Part shown: in pieces, positions 16,530 through 24,929 of the stretch
How positions within the stretch are numbered: the first letter of the stretch is position 1
How the letters are laid out: every line of letters begins with the position of its first letter
Assembly: GCA_947631265.1 (NCBI GenBank)
Contig: CANRKQ010000008.1
Span: 1 to 32,786 of the forward strand
Origin: an uncultured Clostridia bacterium
GTDB taxonomy: Bacteria > Bacillota > Clostridia > Oscillospirales > Ruminococcaceae
Direction: 5' to 3'
Length of the DNA: 32,786 nucleotides
Position numbers and translations under genes: made by a program
Notes under the pieces: generated by a model
The model's database searches: none
The model's input: the letters and a program-made list of their open reading frames with translations, nothing else
Told to the model about the DNA's origin: nothing

Positions 16530-17450
16530 CTATATTTTCTCTATAATACGAAGTTTAGCACTGCGACTTCTGTTGTTTGCCTCAAGCTCGTCTTGCGCTG
16601 CCATAATAGGCTTTCTGTTCACAAGTCTGCCCCTAGGCTTTCTTCCGCAAACACACTGCGGAAAATCAGGCGGACATATACAGCCTTTGCAAAAGCTTGC
16701 AAACCTTTGCTTAACAAGCCTGTCCTCAAGCGAATGAAACGATATAACGCAAAGTCTTCCTCCACTTTTCAAGACGTCGAACGCTTTGTCAAGCGCAACG
16801 CTCAGATGCTCAAGCTCTGCGTTTACTTCAATTCTTATCGCCTGAAAGGTCTTCTTACAAGGGTTTTTATCTCGCCTTGCTCTCTGAGGAACTGACGCTT
16901 TTATTATCTCTGCCAGCTCCAGAGTTGTTTCAATTGGTTTTGCTTCTCTTGTTTTTACAATAGCCGATGCAATGCTTTTTGAAAACTTTTCTTCGCCGTA
17001 TTCAAATAAGATTCTTGAAAGCTCCCCGTATGGGTATGTGTTGACCACATCTCTTGCCGAAAGCCCCTCACAGCTCATTCTCATATCCAGCGGAGCGTCA
17101 TTATGATAGGAAAAACCCCGCTCAGCCTTATCTAATTGGTATGACGATACCCCCAGATCTAAAAGAATTCCGTCAACCTTATCTATTGAAAGGTCTTTTA
17201 AAACCTCATCAATCTCTGAATAATTTGCCTTTACTACCGTTGCGTTGTAATTTTTAAGACGTTCACCTGCTATCTTTACTGCTGTCGGGTCACGGTCAAT
17301 TGCAACGAGCCTACCGCTGTCCAACCTTCTCGCAATCTCTTTAGAATGTCCTGCGCCGCCGACCGTTCCGTCAACATATATTCCGTCTGGTTTAATGCCA
17401 AGTCCTTCAATACATTCATTCAGCAATACTGATATGTGTGAAAATTCCAC
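16530..17450 (-). CDS. rsmH: 16S rRNA (cytosine(1402)-N(4))-methyltransferase RsmH (MraW)
   Basis: RsmH uses S-adenosylmethionine to methylate N4 of C1402 in the 16S rRNA decoding centre. The 306-residue protein begins with the conserved HISVLLNECIEGL segment, then the SAM-binding YVDGTVGGAGHS loop, GILLDLGVSSYQLD, the GFSYHNDAPLDMRM motif, and FQAIRIEVNAEL and CVISFHSLEDR near the C-terminus. The start is a GTG (17448-17450) with GGTGG a few nucleotides upstream. It lies 27-28 nt after mraZ, the standard dcw arrangement, and is followed by an unusually long spacer before ftsL. Confidence 0.97.
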   Translation of the reverse strand: MEFSHISVLLNECIEGLGIKPDGIYVDGTVGGAGHSKEIARRLDSGRLVAIDRDPTAVKIAGERLKNYNATVVKANYSEIDEVLKDLSIDKVDGILLDLGVSSYQLDKAERGFSYHNDAPLDMRMSCEGLSARDVVNTYPYGELSRILFEYGEEKFSKSIASAIVKTREAKPIETTLELAEIIKASVPQRARRDKNPCKKTFQAIRIEVNAELEHLSVALDKAFDVLKSGGRLCVISFHSLEDRLVKQRFASFCKGCICPPDFPQCVCGRKPRGRLVNRKPIMAAQDELEANNRSRSAKLRIIEKI

Positions 17451-17477
17451 TCAGCCACCATCTCTCATAATCAAAAA

Positions 17478-17909
17478 CTAAAAATCAAGCTCTTCAAGCT
17501 CCGAGACAAACTTGTCATCGTCATAGCTTTCATCAGCCTTCTCCCATGCTTTTCTGTCCCAAATCTCAGCCCGTGACGATACTCCTGCCACAACTACGTC
17601 TTTTGTCAGATTTGCAAGCTCTCTCAAGCTTTGCGGAATTAGTATTCTGCCCTGCTTGTCCGCCTCGACCTCGCTCGCCCAAGCCATAAAATGTCTTTGG
17701 ATACCCTTTCCTTTACCCATGGGCAGCGCGCTTATCTTTTCAGCCATGACCTCAAAATCTTCAAGTGAATAAACAAACAAACAGCCGTCAATTCCTCTTG
17801 TTATGATGAACCTTTCGCCGACTACATCTCTCAGCTTTGTCGGAAAGCTCATTCTTCCCTTTGTATCCATAGACTGAAAATATGTACCTTTTAGCATACT
17901 TGTCGGCAA
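17478..17909 (-). CDS. mraZ: transcriptional regulator MraZ
   Basis: MraZ is a small DNA-binding protein that autoregulates the dcw operon. It has two SpoVT/AbrB-like swapped-hairpin repeats, marked by the DxxGR motifs SMDTKGRMSFP and EADKQGRILIP. The frame is open to a GTG at 17918, but that codon abuts the GGGAGG ribosome site (17919-17924). A TTG at 17907-17909 has proper 9-nt spacing and is chosen (143 residues). The family-conserved MLKGTYF begins at an ATG at 17895-17897, 21 nt from the ribosome site. The gene is first in the cluster, with two promoters and MraZ-box-like repeats upstream. Confidence 0.95.
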   Translation of the reverse strand: MPTSMLKGTYFQSMDTKGRMSFPTKLRDVVGERFIITRGIDGCLFVYSLEDFEVMAEKISALPMGKGKGIQRHFMAWASEVEADKQGRILIPQSLRELANLTKDVVVAGVSSRAEIWDRKAWEKADESYDDDKFVSELEELDF

Positions 17910-17940
17910 ACTGTTCACCTCCCTTTAAAAATTCAAGCAG

Positions 17941-17969
17941 AATATAGCAGCATAATTTCACTTCGACAA
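17941..17969 (-). promoter_or_regulatory. proximal promoter P2 of mraZ
   Basis: On the minus strand TTGTCG (17964-17969) is followed after 17 bp by TATATT (17941-17946). It would start transcription close to the mraZ ribosome site, bypassing the MraZ-box repeats. It is weaker than the distal promoter. Confidence 0.5.
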
Positions 17970-17999
17970 AAGCTCTTTATATTTCCTTGTTGATATGCT

Positions 18000-18054
18000 G
18001 TTGAAAACTCATTGAATAAAGGTAGTTTTCAACGGTTTCAACAGAGTTTTCAAC
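18000..18054. repeat. phased GTTTTCAAC repeats upstream of mraZ
   Basis: On the plus strand, GTTTTCAAC occurs at 18025-18033 and 18046-18054, with a shorter GTTTCAAC at 18035-18042 between them. The copies are therefore spaced about 10-11 bp, one helical turn. An inverted copy (GTTGAAAACT, 18000-18009) pairs over 10 bp with 18024-18033. The array lies in the P1 leader and just upstream of the P2 -35 box. Confidence 0.65.
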
Positions 18055-18070
18055 TTTTAGGGATTACAAA

Positions 18071-18096
18071 CCACTTTTGTGCACTATTTGCCACTT
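18071..18096 (-). promoter_or_regulatory. three-repeat MraZ-box operator
   Basis: Read on the minus strand, AAGTGG (18096-18091), TAGTGC (18086-18081) and AAGTGG (18076-18071) recur at exactly 10-bp steps. Known MraZ operators are short G-rich direct repeats at about 10-bp period near the mraZ promoter. These repeats start at the predicted P1 transcription start, the right place for repression. Confidence 0.75.
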
Positions 18097-18102
18097 AAGG
18101 TT

Positions 18103-18131
18103 ATTATACACTAATATATTTGGAATTGCAA
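18103..18131 (-). promoter_or_regulatory. distal promoter P1 of mraZ and the dcw cluster
   Basis: On the minus strand TTGCAA (18126-18131) is separated by 17 bp from a perfect TATAAT (18103-18108). The predicted start lies near 18096, giving a leader of about 180 nt that contains the MraZ boxes and the GTTTTCAAC array. Confidence 0.8.
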
Positions 18132-18552
18132 CAGTCTGACAGTATTTTTAACATTAGATAATTCGCTGATTTTATTATATGTATTTTATGCAATTTTACT
18201 AAAATCACATAAAATTACAATAATTTTCGACAAAACGGTATTTTTAATTCAAAAAGAAATAATCTTTGCCGCTTTATTTTTGCTTAAATAATAAAAAAAA
18301 CAATTCCCTATTATCACTAATATTAACAACAAGAAACCATATAAGATATAAAACTGCAAATTTTTATTCTACTATTTACACAAAGAAAAATAGCATAGGC
18401 ATTTAAAAACCGTTAATTTGCACATATAAAAAAATATCGGACTATTTTCTGCAAAAATTCGTTGTCAGTTTTACACAATTCAAACGAAATCCATCTGCAA
18501 AACCTGTCATATTTGAATAAATGATTTCCTGCTTAATGTAAAAATTTAAAAT
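18132..18552. other. AT-rich divergent intergenic region, nothing recognised
   Basis: About 420 bp between the mraZ promoter and the promoter of the ECF subunit gene is very AT-rich and has stop codons in all frames. I see no gene, known riboswitch core, clear repeat or mobile-element end in it. Confidence 0.6.
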
Positions 18553-18581
18553 TTTACAGCTAAATTAAAAAGATATAAAAT
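18553..18581 (+). promoter_or_regulatory. probable promoter of the ECF transporter subunit gene
   Basis: TTTACA (18553-18558) and TAAAAT (18576-18581) are spaced 17 bp and lie about 30 bp before the start codon. The surrounding sequence is very AT-rich, which raises the chance of a random match. Confidence 0.5.
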
Positions 18582-18611
18582 AAAAGTATAAAAAATGAAA
18601 GGGTGTTTTAT

Positions 18612-19139
18612 ATGAACAAAAAATCTGATTTAAAACTTCGCATTATTGTATTTACGGGACTTTTTGCCGCACTTGTATGTGTATTGACAATGCTTCACAT
18701 ACCGACTAATAACGGCGGGTATATTCATGTAGGAGATTCTCTTATTTACCTTTCTAGTATTCTGATGCCGTTTCCGTACGGTTTGATTGCAGGCGGAATA
18801 GGAGGAGGCTTGTCCGATCTATTGTCAGACTCTCCTGCATATATTCTTCCTACTATAGTAATAAAAGTATTAAACTCGCTTGTGATATATCTTATAGCAA
18901 AACGCAGCGAAAAAATAGTCAATTTACGCTCTGTGATTGCAGCTGTTGTGTCCGGAATTGTTACCGTTTTCGGCTATTATCTTGCCGCTGTTATCCTATG
19001 GGGAGGCTTTAAAGCTCAGCTTGCCACTATTCCCGGAAATATCATTCAGGCAGTAGGAAGCGCGGTAATATTTATAGTTTTAGGTCTTGCGTTTGATACC
19101 GCTAAGTTAAAGGAAAAGCTGAAATTTCAAAATAAATAA
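18612..19139 (+). CDS. ECF-type transporter substrate-binding (S) component, TIGR04002-like
   Basis: This 175-residue hydrophobic protein has about five to six membrane helices and the S-component hallmark GGYIHVGDSLIYLSSILM followed by a glycine-rich GLIAGGIGGGLSDLLSD helix. S components bind a vitamin or similar small molecule and dock onto a shared energy-coupling module (EcfA/A'/T). The sequence does not tell which ligand, and no module genes or riboswitch lie nearby. The ATG at 18612 has AAAGGG 8 nt upstream; the frame is open to an upstream GTG (18603) that overlaps the ribosome site and is less likely. It is monocistronic. Confidence 0.8.
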   Translation: MNKKSDLKLRIIVFTGLFAALVCVLTMLHIPTNNGGYIHVGDSLIYLSSILMPFPYGLIAGGIGGGLSDLLSDSPAYILPTIVIKVLNSLVIYLIAKRSEKIVNLRSVIAAVVSGIVTVFGYYLAAVILWGGFKAQLATIPGNIIQAVGSAVIFIVLGLAFDTAKLKEKLKFQNK

Positions 19140-19154
19140 TATACATAAAATAAA

Positions 19155-19187
19155 ATTTCACCAGCATAATATTTATGTTGGTGAAAT
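19155..19187. terminator. stem-loop after the ECF subunit gene
   Basis: A stem of about 15 bp with one G-U pair (19155-19169 with 19173-19187) and a 3-nt loop follows the stop codon by 15 nt. The plus side lacks a T tract while the minus side has one, so it may act as an mRNA 3' end stabiliser or weak terminator. Confidence 0.55.
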
Positions 19188-19235
19188 ATAGAACAGATAT
19201 GTTCTTATCTATTACTTCTTATATCTTGCATCTAT

Positions 19236-19271
19236 AATACGCCGGCGTAATATAACTGTCGGTGTATTTTT
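19236..19271 (+). terminator. second terminator downstream of the ECF subunit gene
   Basis: A 9-bp stem (19236-19244 with 19260-19268, one G-U pair) with a 15-nt loop runs into five T. It lies about 20 bp before the malQ promoter and insulates it. Confidence 0.7.
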
Positions 19272-19289
19272 ATATATTTATCTCAAACC

Positions 19290-19318
19290 GTGACAAATAC
19301 CGATAATTATGATATACT
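19290..19318 (+). promoter_or_regulatory. promoter of the malQ-glgP operon
   Basis: GTGACA (19290-19295) and TATACT (19313-19318) are 17 bp apart with a TGn extension before the -10. The predicted leader is about 50 nt. I see no obvious operator. Confidence 0.75.
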
Positions 19319-19373
19319 GTTAATGCTTGTATATAAAAGCTACAACTTTTTCATAGTTTAACGGAGGATAAAA

Positions 19374-20858
19374 ATGAGCAGTAATAGAAAAAGCGGTATT
19401 TTAATGCATATAACCAGTCTTCCATCTGAATACGGAATAGGAAAATTCGGCAAAGAGGCATACGACTTTATAGACTATTTAGCTGGCTGCAAGCAAAAAT
19501 ACTGGCAGATTCTCCCCCTTTCACCGACCAGCTACGGGGATTCTCCATATCAGTCATTTTCGATACACGCAGGCAATCCTTATTTTATAGATTTTGAAAT
19601 ATTGGCTGATGAAGGTCTTTTAAAGGAGACTGATTTAAAAAACATAAAATGGTGCGACGACGAACGCTATGTTGACTATGACAAAATGTACAAGTTGAAT
19701 TTCAAGGTACTTCGCAAAGCGTATAAAAACTTTAAAGACAATATCCCAAAGCCGTATTGCGAGTATGAGAAAGCAAATGATTACTGGCTCAGCGATTATG
19801 CTCTGTTTATGTCCTTGAAAGACGCGTACAACGGAAAGTCGTGGATCGAATGGGACACATCGCTTGTAAAACGTGATAAATCAGCTATTGAAAGGGCAAA
19901 GAACAAATACAAGGACGATATTGGCTTTTGGAAATTCACACAATATAAGTTTTACGAGCAGTGGTTTAAGCTAAAAGGCTACGCAAATTCAAACGGCATA
20001 GAAATTATTGGAGATGTTCCTATTTACGTCGCTTATGACAGCGTCGATGTTTGGTGTTCTCCAGAGCTTTTCGAGCTTGACGAGAACTTGCTGCCGATTA
20101 ACGTAGCTGGCTGTCCGCCGGATATATTTACGCCTTTAGGTCAGCTTTGGGGCAACCCTCTTTACAACTGGGAACTAATGAAGAAAAACGGCTATTTATG
20201 GTGGGTAAACAGAATAGAAACCGCGCAGAAAACATATGATGTTATCAGAATCGACCATTTCAGAGGATTTGACAGCTACTTTTCAATTCCGTTCGGCGAC
20301 AAAAACGCGCTAGGAGGACATTGGGAAGATGGTCCGAAAATAGAGTTGTTCAAGGCTGTAAAAGAAAAGCTCGGTAAGGTAAAGATAATAGCCGAAGACC
20401 TAGGCTTTATCACGCCGTCTGTAAAAAGGCTTTTGAGACAATCGGGTTATCCGGGAATGAAGGTATTGCAATTCGCATTTGACCCTGACGCAAACAGTAT
20501 ATATCTTCCTCAGAACTATAAAACCAGAAACTGCTATGTTTATACGGGAACGCACGATAATGAGACTCTGAAAGGCTGGACTTACCTTGAAAATAAAAAG
20601 AATATAAGATTTGCTATGGATTATCTTGGTGTAAAGCGAAAAAAAGATCTCCCGTGGGCTGTTATCCGTCTGGCTTGGACATCTACTGCAAACACGGCTA
20701 TAGCGCCAATGCAGGACTTTCTGGACTTAGGCAGCGAGGCGAGAATGAACATACCGTCAACTGTGGGCAACAACTGGCGCTGGAGAGCTTTAAAAAGCGA
20801 CTTCACGCCGGAACTTCAGCAAAAAATAGCGAAATTAACAACACTTTGCGGAAGATAA
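19374..20858 (+). CDS. malQ: 4-alpha-glucanotransferase (amylomaltase)
   Basis: This GH77 enzyme transfers alpha-1,4-glucan segments between maltodextrins, releasing glucose and making longer chains for phosphorolysis. The 494-residue cytoplasmic protein has the expected TIM-barrel motifs: IIGDVPIYVAYDSVDVW (211-227), the nucleophile region RIDHFRGF (D294), the acid/base AEDLGFI (E341), and the TGTHDNET motif with D395. No signal peptide is present. The ATG at 19374 has GGAGG 7 nt upstream. It is 22 nt upstream of the glycogen phosphorylase gene; the pair is a common unit for using malto-oligosaccharides or stored glycogen. Confidence 0.97.
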   Translation: MSSNRKSGILMHITSLPSEYGIGKFGKEAYDFIDYLAGCKQKYWQILPLSPTSYGDSPYQSFSIHAGNPYFIDFEILADEGLLKETDLKNIKWCDDERYVDYDKMYKLNFKVLRKAYKNFKDNIPKPYCEYEKANDYWLSDYALFMSLKDAYNGKSWIEWDTSLVKRDKSAIERAKNKYKDDIGFWKFTQYKFYEQWFKLKGYANSNGIEIIGDVPIYVAYDSVDVWCSPELFELDENLLPINVAGCPPDIFTPLGQLWGNPLYNWELMKKNGYLWWVNRIETAQKTYDVIRIDHFRGFDSYFSIPFGDKNALGGHWEDGPKIELFKAVKEKLGKVKIIAEDLGFITPSVKRLLRQSGYPGMKVLQFAFDPDANSIYLPQNYKTRNCYVYTGTHDNETLKGWTYLENKKNIRFAMDYLGVKRKKDLPWAVIRLAWTSTANTAIAPMQDFLDLGSEARMNIPSTVGNNWRWRALKSDFTPELQQKIAKLTTLCGR

Positions 20859-20880
20859 TTTTAGAAAGGAACTGAAACCT

Positions 20881-23253
20881 GTGGATAAAGAGAAATTTTT
20901 AGATGAATTTAAAAGAGATTTAATGACTAAATATAAAACGCAGCCAAAGGACGCCTCTTCTCAACAGATTCACGAAAGCTTATCCAGCGTTATTATGAAT
21001 ATGATCTCAAATGACTGGGACAGAAGTATTCAAGCCCACGACAGGACAAGGAAGGCTTGCTACTTCTCCGCTGAATTTCTGGTAGGACGGGCAATATATA
21101 ATAACCTATTAAATCTCGGCGTCACTGATGATGTTGAAACGGTTATGAAAGAGGTTGGGTGTTCACTATCATCTCTTGAGGAAATTGAAGACGCAGCGCT
21201 TGGCAACGGCGGTCTGGGCAGGCTTGCAGCCTGCTTTATGGATTCCGCTGCCACATTAAACCTGCCTTTAGACGGTTACGGAATAAGGTATAAATACGGC
21301 TTGTTTAAGCAGGAAATAAAAGACGGATTTCAGACTGAAACCGCAGACGACTGGACTAAATACGGCGATCCGTGGTCAAAGAGGCGCGAAACCGATACAC
21401 AGCTTGTAAGATTTAAAAATCAAATAGTAAAGGCTGTTCCGTACGATATGCCTATTATAGCCTACGGCACAAAGCATATCGGTACACTCAGGCTTTGGCA
21501 GTCAGAACCGACAGAGGAATTTGACTTTGCCCTGTTCGACAGCGGAAAATACGAGCAGGCAAGCCTTAAAAAAATCTATGCCGAGGACATTTCAAGAGTA
21601 TTATATCCTAACGACAATACATACGAGGGCAAGGTTTTAAGGCTGAAACAGCAGTATTTTTTCTCCAGCGCGTCAATTTCAGATATAATAAAACGTCACA
21701 AAAAGACCTACGGCACACTTGAAAACCTGGCAGATAAGGTGACGATTCAGTTAAATGACACCCACCCCGTAATTTCAATTCCCGAGCTTATAAGGCAGTT
21801 ATCAAACGAGGGATTCGGCTTTGAAGATGCATATAAAATCGCTCAAAGGGTATTCAACTACACAAACCACACGATTATGGCTGAGGCTTTGGAAAAATGG
21901 AGCGTTGAGCTTATAGAAGATGTAATACCCGACGTATTTTCAGTTATACTTTTGCTTAATGAGCGGTTTATCAAAGAGGCATATATCAAAAATCTTCCTA
22001 AAGACAAAATAAACGCTATGAAACCTGTTATTGACGGCACGGTTCATATGGCTAATCTTGCGATTTTTTGCTCAAGCTACACAAATGGAGTAGCAGAGAT
22101 CCACACACAGATCCTGAAAGACGATGTTCTAAAGGACTGGTATAAGCTTTATCCCGAGCGTTTTCAGAACAAGACAAACGGCATCACACAGCGAAGATGG
22201 CTTGCCCTCTGCAATAAAGAATTAAGCGGACTTATTACAGAGCTTCTCGGCAATGACGGTTGGGTAACAGATTTAGACAAGCTTAATAGGCTTACAGAAT
22301 ATGCAAACGATGAAAATGTTTTAGAAAGATTTATAAGAATAAAGAAGGTCAAAAAGGCACAGTTAGCTGAATTTATAAAGGTACACGACGGAGTAGAGAT
22401 CAACCCCGATACAATTTTCGACACTCAGATAAAAAGACTTCACGAATATAAACGTCAGCTTTTGAATGCATTTTCTATATTGTATATTTATTTCGGTATC
22501 AAGGACGGAAGTATAACAGACTTCACGCCGACCACATTTATTTTCGGAGCAAAGTCGGCGCCCGGTTATAAAAGAGCCAAGGGAATAATCAAGTTTATAA
22601 ACGAAGTCGGCAGGATTGTGAATTCCGACGAGCAGACAAAAGATCTTATATCTGTAGTATTTGTTGCAAACTACAATGTTTCCTGCGCTGAAAAGCTAGT
22701 TGCAGGCAGCGATGTTTCTGAACAGATCTCAACAGCCGGAACAGAGGCGTCGGGAACGGGAAATATGAAATTTATGCTCAACGGCACGGTGACGCTCGGA
22801 ACTTACGACGGTGCAAATGTTGAGATAGTAAGAGAGGCAGGAGAGGAGAACAATTATATCTTCGGAGCCACTGTAGAAGAGCTGGCAAAAATCATGCCTG
22901 ATTATGAACCTCGTGAGATAAACGAAAAAAACGAAAAAATAAAACGCGTTGTAAACACCCTTATTGACGGAACTCTTTCTGACGGCGGAACAGGTATATT
23001 CAGAGAGCTTTATTTCTCGCTTATGGACGGTGCAAGCTGGCATACTCCTGATAACTACTATCTTCTCGGCGATCTTGAAAGCTATGTTCAAGCCAAGCTG
23101 AGAGTAAACAGGGATTACAAAGACCAAAAAGCCTTCTACAGAAAATGCTGGCTAAATATGTGCAATGCAGGCAAATTCAGCTCAGACCGAACTATCAGGG
23201 ACTACGCAGAAAACATCTGGAAAATAGAAACAGTAAGCGGCTTTAACAGATAA
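20881..23253 (+). CDS. glgP: glycogen/maltodextrin phosphorylase
   Basis: This GT35 enzyme cleaves terminal alpha-1,4-glucosyl units with phosphate to give glucose 1-phosphate. The 790-residue length is normal. Visible motifs include the glycine-rich AALGNGGLGRLAACF region, LNDTHP, KRLHEYKRQLLN, and the pyridoxal-phosphate lysine in EASGTGNMKF (K630) followed by NGTVTLGTYDGANVEI. No N-terminal allosteric extension like that of animal enzymes is evident. Translation starts at GTG (20881-20883) with GAAAGGA 10 nt upstream. Cotranscribed with malQ and ended by a strong hairpin. Whether glycogen or imported maltodextrin is the main substrate is not resolvable from sequence. Confidence 0.97.
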   Translation: MDKEKFLDEFKRDLMTKYKTQPKDASSQQIHESLSSVIMNMISNDWDRSIQAHDRTRKACYFSAEFLVGRAIYNNLLNLGVTDDVETVMKEVGCSLSSLEEIEDAALGNGGLGRLAACFMDSAATLNLPLDGYGIRYKYGLFKQEIKDGFQTETADDWTKYGDPWSKRRETDTQLVRFKNQIVKAVPYDMPIIAYGTKHIGTLRLWQSEPTEEFDFALFDSGKYEQASLKKIYAEDISRVLYPNDNTYEGKVLRLKQQYFFSSASISDIIKRHKKTYGTLENLADKVTIQLNDTHPVISIPELIRQLSNEGFGFEDAYKIAQRVFNYTNHTIMAEALEKWSVELIEDVIPDVFSVILLLNERFIKEAYIKNLPKDKINAMKPVIDGTVHMANLAIFCSSYTNGVAEIHTQILKDDVLKDWYKLYPERFQNKTNGITQRRWLALCNKELSGLITELLGNDGWVTDLDKLNRLTEYANDENVLERFIRIKKVKKAQLAEFIKVHDGVEINPDTIFDTQIKRLHEYKRQLLNAFSILYIYFGIKDGSITDFTPTTFIFGAKSAPGYKRAKGIIKFINEVGRIVNSDEQTKDLISVVFVANYNVSCAEKLVAGSDVSEQISTAGTEASGTGNMKFMLNGTVTLGTYDGANVEIVREAGEENNYIFGATVEELAKIMPDYEPREINEKNEKIKRVVNTLIDGTLSDGGTGIFRELYFSLMDGASWHTPDNYYLLGDLESYVQAKLRVNRDYKDQKAFYRKCWLNMCNAGKFSSDRTIRDYAENIWKIETVSGFNR

Positions 23254-23260
23254 AATTTAA

Positions 23261-23292
23261 GGGAGCAGATATAATCTGCTCCCTATTATGTT
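23261..23292. terminator. bidirectional terminator between glgP and cls
   Basis: A perfect 10-bp GC-rich stem (23261-23270 with 23274-23283) with a 3-nt loop lies 7 nt after the glgP stop and 17 nt beyond the convergent cls stop. T-rich sequence follows on the plus strand, and a weaker T tract on the minus strand. Confidence 0.85.
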
Positions 23293-23299
23293 TTATTTT

Positions 23300-24877
23300 T
23301 TACAAAAGCGGACCGAAAATCTTTAAAATTCCGCCGAAAATTTTATCGAATATATTTCGATTATTCATATCTTCTATAGTTATTTGTTTGCAGTCATTTT
23401 CAATCATATCTGTAATATCTTTTTTCACATCTGCAACTATATTATTTTTATAAAACACAGCGCCGTCCTCAAAATGAAGATAAAGACTTCTGTAATCAAG
23501 GTTAACCGTTCCGACAGTAGCAATCTTATCATCTGAAACGCAGTCCTTTGTATGGACAAACCCCGGCTTAAATCGATAAAACTTCACACCCTGCTCTAAA
23601 AGCTCCTTATAATAGCAGTTTGAAATCTTCTGAACATACCACTTATCCGATATTCCCGGAACAACAATCCTCACATCTACCCCGCTTTTTGCGGCATACA
23701 TCAAGGCAGTAGTGATCTCGCTGTCCAAAATCAAATATGGAGCCGTAAAGTATACATAATCCTTTGCCTTATTTATTATATCAAGGTAAATCATCTTACC
23801 TACCGTTTCATCGTCAAGCGGCGAATCGCTGTACGGAATAACATATCCTTCTCCGCCAAAGCTTTCATTATGATATTTGTGCGGAGCATAATCTAAATAG
23901 TTTGCAGACTCTTTTTCATTAAGCTCCCATAACTGGAAAAACATCATAGTAAAGCTCCATACCGCGTCGCCCTTTAACATAACGGCAGAATCCTTCCAGT
24001 ACCCAAACTTTACCTTTTTATTAATGTATTCATCTGCTAAATTAGTTCCTCCGGTAAAGGCGGTATGACCGTCAATAACCACGATTTTTCTGTGATCGCG
24101 GTTATTTTGCACAGTAGTCAAAAACGGCACGAACGGATTAAACACCTTGCATTTAATACCATAGTATTTTAGCGTTTCATCAAACTTTCCGGGAAGTATA
24201 GTCTGCGCACCTACGCCGTCATACATGACCCTTACGTCCACGCCCTCATCAACCTTATCTAAAAGTATCTCAATAATCTGATCCCACATTACTCCAAGCT
24301 CGACGATGAAATACTCAATAAATATAAAATGCTTTGCCTTTTTTAGCTCTTCAAGCAAAACTTCAAACTGCTCCTCGCCATTTCTGAAATACTGAGCAGT
24401 TGTATTTTTATATGTCGGGAATTTACCGCAGCTTGCTATATAGTGCGACATTCTTGCAAAGGACTTATCCTCGTTATTTAAGATACTGCTGTAAATTTCT
24501 TTGTTCTGAGTCAAGTACTTTTCAGTTTCATAAAACTTTCTCTGAACAGTTTTTTTGAAAAAATGACGTGAAACCTGCGTTTTCACAAACAAATAAACCA
24601 AAGCCATAAAACCCGGAAATATCACAAACGGAACAAGCCATGCTATCTTATAACCTGAATTTTCATTTGAGCTTGCTATATAACTTACAAGTATAATAGC
24701 TAAAATTATCAAACCAAGGTATATATAAATAAATTGCTCATACAAACTGAAAAAAGCAAATGTTACAAATGCCACTTGAATAAACAAAAGGATTATAACC
24801 GTTATCTTCCGGGAAAACAAAAAGCTCAATTTTTTTCTTAAGCCCGCTTTCATTGTTTCTTTAATTGGCTTTTTCAT
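23300..24877 (-). CDS. cls: cardiolipin synthase (phospholipase D family)
   Basis: This membrane enzyme condenses two phosphatidylglycerol molecules into cardiolipin and glycerol. The 525-residue protein has three hydrophobic N-terminal segments (about 24-45, 50-70 and 77-98), then two PLD domains, each with an HxKxxxxD motif: H262/K264/D269 and H442/K444/D449. A typical GGTNLADEY follows the first, and GTVNLDYRS the second. The ATG at 24875-24877 has GGAGG upstream and its own promoter. It sits downstream of rmuC on the same strand, but a stem-loop and promoter between them suggest separate expression. The hydrophobic C-terminus (GGILKIFGPLL) is typical of Bacillota Cls. Confidence 0.95.
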   Translation of the reverse strand: MKKPIKETMKAGLRKKLSFLFSRKITVIILLFIQVAFVTFAFFSLYEQFIYIYLGLIILAIILVSYIASSNENSGYKIAWLVPFVIFPGFMALVYLFVKTQVSRHFFKKTVQRKFYETEKYLTQNKEIYSSILNNEDKSFARMSHYIASCGKFPTYKNTTAQYFRNGEEQFEVLLEELKKAKHFIFIEYFIVELGVMWDQIIEILLDKVDEGVDVRVMYDGVGAQTILPGKFDETLKYYGIKCKVFNPFVPFLTTVQNNRDHRKIVVIDGHTAFTGGTNLADEYINKKVKFGYWKDSAVMLKGDAVWSFTMMFFQLWELNEKESANYLDYAPHKYHNESFGGEGYVIPYSDSPLDDETVGKMIYLDIINKAKDYVYFTAPYLILDSEITTALMYAAKSGVDVRIVVPGISDKWYVQKISNCYYKELLEQGVKFYRFKPGFVHTKDCVSDDKIATVGTVNLDYRSLYLHFEDGAVFYKNNIVADVKKDITDMIENDCKQITIEDMNNRNIFDKIFGGILKIFGPLL

Positions 24878-24929
24878 TTATCTTATTACCTCCGTTGATT
24901 ATAAACCCTATAAATTCCTTGTTAGAATT

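Noticed and set aside
16277..16895. Overlapping plus-strand open frames at the rsmH-ftsL spacer
   Set aside because: They arise from the pyrimidine-rich composition and lie antisense to rsmH; no ribosome site, promoter or recognisable domain supports them.
18000..18054. DnaA boxes or a replication origin
   Set aside because: GTTTTCAAC differs from the TTATCCACA consensus, and dnaA, dnaN and an origin-type unwinding element are not nearby.
18132..18552. A vitamin riboswitch ahead of the ECF S-component gene
   Set aside because: I could not find conserved cores of TPP, FMN, cobalamin, preQ1 or folate riboswitches in this AT-rich stretch.
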